The notes below the pieces were generated by a model, which ran no database searches, was not told where the DNA came from, and worked only from the letters and a program-made list of their open reading frames with translations. The position numbers and the translations under genes were made by a program. Of a stretch of DNA of 7,546 nt, positions 1-4,775 are shown piece after piece. Source of the DNA: Halolactibacillus sp051746745 (GTDB taxonomy: Bacteria; Bacillota; Bacilli; Bacillales; Amphibacillaceae). How positions within the stretch are numbered: position 1 is the stretch's first letter; each line of letters starts with the position of its first letter. Location of the stretch: contig JBNJFJ010000096.1 in assembly GCA_051746745.1 (NCBI GenBank), positions 1-7,546 on the forward strand, in the 5' to 3' direction.

Positions 1-278
1 GCAAGAGCCGCGTCAAGCGCATCAACAAAGTGAATGTTCACGGTAACGTCTGATACTCGGCGCGGCTTTAAAGTGTCGTCACTTATTGACGTGACCGTTA
101 CATCGTATCCAGAGAGTGCAAGTGCATCACGCGTATCAAGAAAATCTAATGTTTTTGCCACACACATTGCGACAGATGCTTCTAAATAATCAACGGGTGC
201 TAAAATCGGGCTCTCAACTTTTTCACCCGCCGTTTGGTGTAACGTATGAGTTAAATCTTTTCTTTTCTTTATAATCAT
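1..278 (-). CDS. OsmC family protein, N-terminal part (cut by window edge)
   Basis: About 92 residues from the start codon are visible; the C-terminal part lies outside the window. The segment near residues 28-45 (PVDYLEASVAMCVAKTLDFL) matches the OsmC/Ohr pattern in which a Pro-Val-[Asp/Glu]-Tyr/Leu-Leu stretch leads into a helix carrying a conserved cysteine, here Cys39. It is followed by a beta-rich stretch ending in VTVNIHF, also typical of the fold. OsmC/Ohr proteins are cytoplasmic and many reduce organic hydroperoxides with two cysteines; the second cysteine would lie outside the window, so activity cannot be judged. The start is ATG at 276-278, preceded by AGGAGGC at 285-291 with six bases between. 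The upstream yjjB-like gene stops at 290-292, inside this ribosome binding site, so the gene is probably last, or near last, in the operon that begins at 2686. General OsmC family membership is fairly sure; the subfamily is not. Confidence 0.8.
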   Translation of the reverse strand, partial: MIIKKRKDLTHTLHQTAGEKVESPILAPVDYLEASVAMCVAKTLDFLDTRDALALSGYDVTVTSISDDTLKPRRVSDVTVNIHFVDALDAAL

Positions 279-289
279 CTCTATGCCTC

Positions 290-766
290 CTAAGACCGTT
301 CCAGACCTTTACGGTCATATTTATTATGATATCTTTTCCACTTCCCGTTACGGATCATTTGGTTAATGATCTCAGAGAACACGAGACCTAAAGCAATCGC
401 ACCTGAGAGCATCACGACCCGAGCCGCATACGGAATCGCAACTTCATAATTGTTTTCAACGAAGTGGCGCATCGCGTCATAAGCGAGTCCACCTGGGACA
501 AGCGGAATAATACCGGAGACGTTAAAAATGATGATAGGCGTCCGGAACCATTTAGCAAAGATCTGACTAATGACCGCAACGACAGCCGCTGCCGCAAGCG
601 TGGCAACAACTTCATCAACCGTATTTAAAACAAGCAACCGGTAAAGAAACCAACCAACCGCACCGACCGTTCCGCACTGAAACAACACTTGTCTTGGCAC
701 ATTAAAGATAATCGCAAAACCAGCGGCCGCAAAAAACGAAGCGACCAGTTGTTCAACTAACATCAT
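290..766 (-). CDS. YjjB-type subunit of ThrE-family threonine/serine exporter
   Basis: The product is 158 residues, almost wholly hydrophobic, with about five membrane segments and a short basic tail (KWKRYHNKYDRKGLERS). It matches the ThrE C-terminal half (DUF3815/YjjB): the motif PLVPGGLAYDAMR at residues 88-100 is the family's most recognisable feature. In actinobacteria ThrE is one ten-helix protein; in many bacteria it is split into a YjjP-like and a YjjB-like chain, as here. Family members export threonine and serine, or succinate in E. coli YjjPB, so the substrate here is unknown. I start at ATG 764-766, because AGGAGGGA at 772-779 lies just upstream; the open frame extends 18 codons further but overlaps the preceding gene. 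A second ATG follows immediately at 761-763. The gap to the yjjP-like stop is 16 bases, so the two are probably co-transcribed and assemble together. Confidence 0.9.
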   Translation of the reverse strand: MMLVEQLVASFFAAAGFAIIFNVPRQVLFQCGTVGAVGWFLYRLLVLNTVDEVVATLAAAAVVAVISQIFAKWFRTPIIIFNVSGIIPLVPGGLAYDAMRHFVENNYEVAIPYAARVVMLSGAIALGLVFSEIINQMIRNGKWKRYHNKYDRKGLERS

Positions 767-782
767 CTCGTTCCCTCCTCCG

Positions 783-1523
783 TTAGAATATAAAGAATAT
801 GACCGCAATCCCAGCCCCAATCGCAGCCGCTGTCAGGAAAGCTTCAGCGCCTTTAGTAATACCAGACACTAAGTGACCGGCCATTAAGTCACGGACTGCA
901 TTGGTGATCAGTAGCCCTGGTACGAGTGGCATAATCGCGCCAATCACAATTTTATCAATCTGTTGACCAAGGTTTAAATAAATAATGAAGTAAGCAAATA
1001 AACCGACAAAACTGGCCGCTAAAAATTCGGCAAAAAAGCGAATTTTCAACATATCATGAAAGTAACTCATGAGTCCGTAGCCAAGTGCTCCGACAAAAAA
1101 GGCGGGGAGGAAGTCGACCCAAGACCCGTCAAACATAATCGTAAAACATCCACTCGCAAAGGCCGCTGCCAATAGCTGAATATAATTTGGATACGTATCT
1201 TTTTGATTATCAATCGTCTCGAGTGCTTTCGCCGCTTCTGTAACATCTAAGTGCCCAGCAGAAATCGCGCGTGAGACACCATTGACTTGAGTGACCTTAT
1301 GAAGGTCAGTTTCACGGCTAACAATCCGTACAAAATTAGTCGGTTCAGTTAAATCTGTCGCAAACATGATCGCCGTTGGTGTCGCGTGCGCCTGAGCACG
1401 GTCCATACCAAAAGCTTGTGCAATTCTTACCATCGTATCTTCTACCCGGTAAGTCTCCGCCCCACTTTGTAGCATCAACTTCCCCGCGAGAAGACAGACA
1501 TCCGTTACTGTGTAACGCTCCAC
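783..1523 (-). CDS. YjjP-type subunit of ThrE-family threonine/serine exporter
   Basis: The product is 246 residues. A soluble N-terminal domain of about 110 residues carries the ThrE/YjjP (DUF1212) signatures SGAETYRVEDTM at 20-31 and HATPTAIMFA at 46-55. The rest (about 113-246) holds roughly five membrane segments, with PLVPG at 199-203. It should pair with the YjjB-like chain encoded next to form the complete exporter in the cytoplasmic membrane. The start is GTG at 1521-1523, supported by AGGGGTGA at 1528-1535 four bases upstream; an ATG just before it is out of frame. The ribosome binding site touches the stop codon of the MFS gene (1535-1537), so translation of the two may be coupled. 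Substrate is uncertain: threonine, serine and dicarboxylates are known for relatives, and nothing nearby decides among them. Confidence 0.9.
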   Translation of the reverse strand: MERYTVTDVCLLAGKLMLQSGAETYRVEDTMVRIAQAFGMDRAQAHATPTAIMFATDLTEPTNFVRIVSRETDLHKVTQVNGVSRAISAGHLDVTEAAKALETIDNQKDTYPNYIQLLAAAFASGCFTIMFDGSWVDFLPAFFVGALGYGLMSYFHDMLKIRFFAEFLAASFVGLFAYFIIYLNLGQQIDKIVIGAIMPLVPGLLITNAVRDLMAGHLVSGITKGAEAFLTAAAIGAGIAVIFFIF

Positions 1524-1534
1524 GACATCACCCC

Positions 1535-2686
1535 TTAGTAACTATTTTTATAAAACCAATGATACACACCTATGAGTAGTGAACCAACAATCGTCATGAT
1601 TCCCATCGCAATGTATAGGGTTTGTCCGCCTAATACTTCAAGGACATAACCACCACCGAGTGACCCGATAATGCCGGAGAAACCGAAGAAGACGGTCATA
1701 AAGATTAAGTGTCCTGTCGCTTGCATATGTTCTGGGATCAGGCGTGAGACGTAATCAAACGACGCCACATAAAAGACACCAAAAGATAGGCCGTGAAAGA
1801 CTTGCATCACGACGAGGACATACGGGTCGGCGACAATCCCGTAAACGAGCCAGCGCAGTGTATAGAGCCAAGCGGCTATAATCATAAAGACAAGTGGATG
1901 GAACTTACGGAACCATTTACCCGCAAACATAAACACAATCGCCTCACTAAAGACCCCTAAAAACCAAGCAAGACCAACTAAATTATCCCGTCCACCGATT
2001 TGACGAATGTATAAACCGATAAAACTATCATTCGTTCGATGCGTAATCGTCACGAGAAACATAACTAACAAGAGTGTAATGAATTGTTTATTTCTTAATA
2101 GTTTACCGACATCTTTAAAGTTAATCGGCTTCGTGTCAACTTTTACATCTTTTAAGCGCGTCGTTAATAACAGTAAAGTAATCGTCATCATCCCGTAAGG
2201 GATAAACAAATATTGAATCCCTACCCAATCAACGTACTGACCAATCACCAGCGAGCTGATCGCAAAACCAATCGAGCCCCATGTTCTAATCGAACCAAAT
2301 GGGACATTCAGTGCCTTTGCCCGGCGCTGTGCGAGTGAATCAGCTAACGGTGCAATCGCTGATGAAAAGAAATAAAAGAAAACCGCTGAAAATAGTAAAA
2401 CCCCTAACACTTCCATCTGGAAGAAAAAGAAACTACTAATAATAAGTCCTAATGTTGCGACAAGTAAAACTTTCTTCACCGTTTGGAACTTATCACTAAT
2501 GTAACCAAACAGTGGCTGTGAAATAATTGAGACGGTTGGGCCAACGGCTAATACCCAACCAATTTCTTGTTCTGATAAACCTCGATAAGCTAGTAATAAT
2601 GGTAAAAAGCTAATTACCATTGTATTCGCACCATGAAAACTAAATAACATCATTTTCAATGGGACGAGTGATTCTTTATGTGTCAA
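1535..2686 (-). CDS. MFS transporter, MFS_1_like (HcaT/YwbF-like) type
   Basis: The product is about 383 residues with some 12 predicted membrane helices, the normal size for a major facilitator. Between helices 2 and 3 it has the MFS loop motif, here GYISDKFQTVKKV. The opening SFHGANTMVISFLPLLLAYRGLSEQEIGW resembles the MFS_1_like group, which includes HcaT, LacY-like permeases and B. subtilis YwbF. I recognise the family but not the substrate. I choose the TTG at 2684-2686 as start, because GGGGAG (revcomp around 2694-2699) lies seven bases ahead and the protein then begins THKESLVPLK. The frame is open to another TTG at 2710, but that lies inside the putative operator and has no ribosome binding site. 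It is the first gene of the minus-strand operon, followed by the ThrE subunits and the OsmC protein. Moderate confidence in the exact start, high in the family. Confidence 0.88.
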   Translation of the reverse strand: MTHKESLVPLKMMLFSFHGANTMVISFLPLLLAYRGLSEQEIGWVLAVGPTVSIISQPLFGYISDKFQTVKKVLLVATLGLIISSFFFFQMEVLGVLLFSAVFFYFFSSAIAPLADSLAQRRAKALNVPFGSIRTWGSIGFAISSLVIGQYVDWVGIQYLFIPYGMMTITLLLLTTRLKDVKVDTKPINFKDVGKLLRNKQFITLLLVMFLVTITHRTNDSFIGLYIRQIGGRDNLVGLAWFLGVFSEAIVFMFAGKWFRKFHPLVFMIIAAWLYTLRWLVYGIVADPYVLVVMQVFHGLSFGVFYVASFDYVSRLIPEHMQATGHLIFMTVFFGFSGIIGSLGGGYVLEVLGGQTLYIAMGIMTIVGSLLIGVYHWFYKNSY

Positions 2687-2704
2687 TATTCTTCTCCCCT
2701 TCAC

Positions 2705-2721
2705 GTTCAATCCAATTGAAC
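2705..2721. promoter_or_regulatory. Candidate operator: perfect 17-bp inverted repeat
   Basis: GTTCAAT and ATTGAAC form two perfect 7-bp arms around a 3-base centre. The repeat begins three bases beyond the -10 box of the MFS operon promoter and so covers its expected transcription start, a classic repressor position. The core CAATTGGATTG (minus strand) differs only at two central bases from the CAATTAAATTG core that I recall for Bacillus OhrR operators. A further AATTGAA half-site occurs at 2745-2751, 31 bp away, overlapping the -35 box. The regulator is not encoded in the window. Confidence 0.6.
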
Positions 2722-2723
2722 CT

Positions 2724-2752
2724 ATTATATCGATTTACGCTAGGAATTGAAA
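2724..2752 (-). promoter_or_regulatory. Sigma-A-like promoter of the MFS-ThrE-OsmC operon
   Basis: On the minus strand a perfect TATAAT lies at 2724-2729, with TTTCAA at 2747-2752 as a weak -35 box at 17-bp spacing. Transcription would start near 2717, giving a leader of about 30 bases before the TTG start. The weak -35 box carries an AATTGAA half-site like the one in the operator. Confidence 0.65.
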
Positions 2753-2769
2753 GGACTTCACACGTTTTG

Positions 2770-2798
2770 TTTTCATGTGTTTTTTGTTGGGGTATACT
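2770..2798 (+). promoter_or_regulatory. Sigma-A-like promoter of the thioredoxin-like gene
   Basis: TTTTCA at 2770-2775 and TATACT at 2793-2798 are separated by 17 bp. Transcription would start near 2805, leaving a leader of about 94 bases before the ATG at 2899. This promoter is back to back with that of the MFS operon; the two -35 boxes are about 17 bp apart, so factors bound between them could affect both. The leader shows no strong hairpin. Confidence 0.6.
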
Positions 2799-2898
2799 GG
2801 TGGTGGATGGATGTAAATGAATCAATGACTTTTTTCTTGGTGAAGCTGTCATAAAGAGCGACAAACATGTCAATTAACAACTAAAAAAGGAGTGGAAT

Positions 2899-3471
2899 AT
2901 GATGAACAATAAAAGGTGGATCATTCTATTGAGTGGTGTTGTGTTGATTATTCTGATAAGTATTTATTTCTTTAATACAAATCAAACAAAACACGACTAT
3001 ATAACGGCCCCTGACGTATTTGACCAAGACGGAGCGTATCTCGTTTATTTTTGGCAAGAGGAGTGCCGGTACTGTCAGGAGATTGAAACTGAAATCAGAG
3101 ACTATGAGGACAATGGTCAGCTTCCTTTATATGTCGTCGATATGACCAAAGCGGCTAACCTTGACCTTTGGTATGACTGGGAGGCTCATCACGCTGAAAA
3201 CGATGTGGTGATTGGTTACATTGAAGATGGTGAAGAGGTTTACGAAAAAGACGCTGACCTGTACTTAAATGATCCCGAGGTGCAATATGATGTCGTCATC
3301 GATGATGACCAAATTATCGCTCAACATCAAACCGCCTTTTTCAACCCTTCACCAACTGGATTAGACTCACTCGATGTCGTGACGACACCGGCGCTTTTAT
3401 ATGTATCAGATACAACCCAACTCGTCGTTGGGGTAGAGGAAACGTTAGCCTTATTGGAACAACACAAATAG
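2899..3471 (+). CDS. Membrane-anchored thioredoxin-fold protein, very acidic
   Basis: The product is 190 residues. Residues 8-25 form one hydrophobic helix after a short basic start, an uncleaved signal anchor that would place the rest outside the membrane. The soluble part has the thioredoxin pattern YLVYFWQEECRYCQE with the CxxC at 56-59 (Cys-Arg-Tyr-Cys) and a TTPALLYV segment whose Pro164 is the expected cis-proline opposite the active site. Between them lies a long acidic insert (about 107-150). By my count residues 30-190 hold 37 Asp/Glu against 6 Lys/Arg. It is probably an extracytoplasmic thiol-disulfide protein; whether it reduces or oxidises, and its partner, are unknown. The ATG at 2899 follows GGAG at 2889-2892 with good spacing; the adjacent ATG at 2902 is possible. 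It has its own promoter and terminator, so it looks monocistronic. Residues around CxxC also resemble bacteriocin-accessory thioredoxins, but no bacteriocin genes are nearby. Confidence 0.82.
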   Translation: MMNNKRWIILLSGVVLIILISIYFFNTNQTKHDYITAPDVFDQDGAYLVYFWQEECRYCQEIETEIRDYEDNGQLPLYVVDMTKAANLDLWYDWEAHHAENDVVIGYIEDGEEVYEKDADLYLNDPEVQYDVVIDDDQIIAQHQTAFFNPSPTGLDSLDVVTTPALLYVSDTTQLVVGVEETLALLEQHK

Positions 3472-3484
3472 GGGTATATATGAC

Positions 3485-3549
3485 AAAAAAACAACAGCTC
3501 TAAAACCTTTTATATGGTAGACATATAAAAAGTTTACTGTTGTTTTTTT
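3485..3549. terminator. Extended bidirectional Rho-independent terminator
   Basis: A perfect 13-bp outer stem pairs 3485-3497 (seven A then CAACAG) with 3537-3549 (CTGTTG then seven T). Nested inside is a 9-bp stem, TTTTATATG at 3508-3516 with CATATAAAA at 3522-3530, around a five-base loop. Both strands end in seven T, so it should stop both the thioredoxin-like gene and the convergent LuxR gene. The stop codon of the LuxR gene begins inside the outer arm. Confidence 0.88.
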
Positions 3550-4180
3550 ATAAATAGAGCCATTGTTTTTTCAATGCTTTAATCACAGCATTGGTCCGGT
3601 CCGGTACATGTAACTTGTGCAAAATGGAGCTCACATAATTCTTAACTGTTTTGTCTGATAAAAATAACTCATCAGCAATACGAACATTGTTGTAGCCTTT
3701 CACAAGCAATTGCAAGACTTCCCACTCTCGTCTTGATAATAAATCAAGTGGTGGTTTTACTTTTTTAATATGCGATTCGCGATAGACATCGACTAACATC
3801 CCACCGAGTAAAGGCGAAACGTAACGTTTACCTTCGATAATAAACCGTAACGCTTGTACGAGTGTATCTTCATCAATGTCATAATAAAGGTAACCCTCGA
3901 GCCCCATTTTAAACAAAGGCTTCGCTTCTCTTATACCAAGCTCTTCGACCCATAAGACGACCTTCACACCTTCATTGTGTAGCCGCTCTAAATCGTCTAA
4001 CTTCGTAAGCGCTTCATTCACATCGATTAAAATAATGGATGCTTCGTTCATTTCTTCGTAATTAAATTGGTTGCAGCAAATAATGTGGCTTTCGTTAAAT
4101 CGACGCTTTAATAGTTCTTGAATGCCATCTCTTAGTAGAGAAGGTTTTTTTACAAAATAAAAATTCATATCGTTTATCAA
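3548..4180 (-). CDS. LuxR/NarL-type response regulator with degenerate receiver
   Basis: The product is 210 residues, the usual length of DegU-like regulators. Residues 1-120 follow a receiver fold and 145-210 form a standard LuxR helix-turn-helix (LSRREWEVLQLLVKG, then LSDKTVKNYVSSILHKL). Compared with DegU from memory, Asp53 in IILIDVN fits the phosphoacceptor. The acidic pair at the end of strand 1 is replaced by Val-Lys-Lys (10-12), the switch Ser/Thr by Trp77, and the conserved Lys by Tyr100 (GYLYYDIDEDTL). It therefore probably does not depend on ordinary phosphorylation. No histidine kinase lies beside it. I keep the TTG at 4178-4180 because AAGAG at 4187-4191 is at a fair distance; an ATG at 4166-4168 would remove four residues and lacks a clear ribosome binding site. 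DNA binding is a safe inference; the regulon is unknown. Confidence 0.88.
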   Translation of the reverse strand: MINDMNFYFVKKPSLLRDGIQELLKRRFNESHIICCNQFNYEEMNEASIILIDVNEALTKLDDLERLHNEGVKVVLWVEELGIREAKPLFKMGLEGYLYYDIDEDTLVQALRFIIEGKRYVSPLLGGMLVDVYRESHIKKVKPPLDLLSRREWEVLQLLVKGYNNVRIADELFLSDKTVKNYVSSILHKLHVPDRTNAVIKALKKQWLYL

Positions 4181-4272
4181 CCATTTCTCTTAAAATTTTA
4201 AAAATTCAAAAGCTACATTGTTTACACTTTTTTACCGTACAATACCCGAACAATTTTATGTTACTTTTTTTC

Positions 4273-4330
4273 TACCTAATCGTCAACTGCTTAATCTAGA
4301 AATCACGAAAATCACATACTTTTACCTAAT
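4273..4330. repeat. TACCTAAT direct repeats upstream of the HesB-like gene
   Basis: TACCTAAT occurs at 4273-4280 and again at 4323-4330, 50 bp apart, each after a T-rich run. The pentamer CGTCA also occurs twice, at 4281-4285 and 4349-4353, the second inside the -35 box of the HesB-like gene. The repeats are short and the region is AT-rich, so chance is possible. Apart from this and the promoter at 4348-4376, I see nothing convincing in 4181-4391; no clear promoter for the LuxR gene could be picked on the minus strand. Confidence 0.3.
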
Positions 4331-4347
4331 GAAATACAGTTATTTTA

Positions 4348-4376
4348 TCGTCATTTGTCATCTTTTTTGGTATAGT
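4348..4376 (+). promoter_or_regulatory. Sigma-A-like promoter of the HesB/YneR-like gene
   Basis: TCGTCA at 4348-4353 and TATAGT at 4371-4376 are 17 bp apart, each close to consensus. Transcription would begin near 4383, leaving a leader of under 20 bases that holds only the ribosome binding site. Confidence 0.6.
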
Positions 4377-4400
4377 GGATATTAAAAGGGGATGAAACAT

Positions 4401-4691
4401 ATGAATATTTCACTCACGCAACCCGCACTTTACTGGTTTAAACGAGAGATGGCTCTAACAGAAGGGCAAATGCTTCGGTTTTACGTACGCCAAGGTGGCT
4501 TTCAAGCTGACAACGGTTTTTCTATTGGCTTAACGGTAAATGATACACCTAATGATGCCGCCGCTATTTTACATACGGATGGCCTGACTTTTTTCATCGA
4601 ACAAAAAGATGCTTGGTTTTTTGACGGTCACAACCTAAAAGTAAAGTACAGCCGAAACAAACAAGAAATCGAATATGTGCTTCATACGTAA
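4401..4691 (+). CDS. HesB/YneR-like small protein lacking cysteine
   Basis: The product is 96 residues. The pattern (I)SLTQPALYWFKREMALTEGQMLRFYVRQGGFQ..NGFSIGL resembles B. subtilis YneR, a HesB/IscA-fold protein. IscA-type proteins use three conserved cysteines to bind iron or Fe-S clusters, but this one contains no cysteine at all, so cluster binding by the usual ligands is excluded and the role is unknown. It is predicted cytoplasmic, with no signal or membrane segment. I start at ATG 4401-4403: AAAAGGGG at 4384-4391 lies nine bases upstream. The in-frame ATG at 4392 directly abuts this ribosome binding site and is less likely. The gene has its own promoter and a hairpin follows, so it appears to be a single-gene unit. 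The family assignment is by pattern recognition and fairly secure. Confidence 0.8.
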   Translation: MNISLTQPALYWFKREMALTEGQMLRFYVRQGGFQADNGFSIGLTVNDTPNDAAAILHTDGLTFFIEQKDAWFFDGHNLKVKYSRNKQEIEYVLHT

Positions 4692-4714
4692 GCGTGTTCG
4701 TACAAATCTAACAT

Positions 4715-4744
4715 AAGCCATGACAGGTTCATTTGTCATGGCTT
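4715..4744. terminator. Hairpin between convergent genes, probable terminator
   Basis: AAGCCATGACA at 4715-4725 and TGTCATGGCTT at 4734-4744 form a perfect 11-bp stem with an eight-base loop. It lies between the stop codons of the HesB-like gene and the convergent SulP gene and could serve both. The tails are only moderately T-rich on either side, so termination strength is uncertain. Confidence 0.65.
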
Positions 4745-4775
4745 GTCTATTACTTATATATTTCATAATCATCTC

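Noticed and set aside
412..618. Minus-strand frame of 68 codons inside the YjjB-like gene
   Set aside because: It is a same-strand alternative frame within a conserved gene, with an Arg/Leu/Ser-rich product typical of shadow frames.
2676..2873. Minus-strand frame of 65 codons across the divergent promoter region
   Set aside because: It would run through both promoters and the operator, has low-complexity polar composition, and ends inside the MFS start.
2899..3471. Bacteriocin-accessory role for the thioredoxin-like protein
   Set aside because: There is no bacteriocin precursor, immunity gene or dedicated ABC transporter in the window.
4201..4260. Possible promoter elements TTTACA and TACAAT on the plus strand
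   Set aside because: The spacing is only 11 bases, far too short for a sigma-A promoter.
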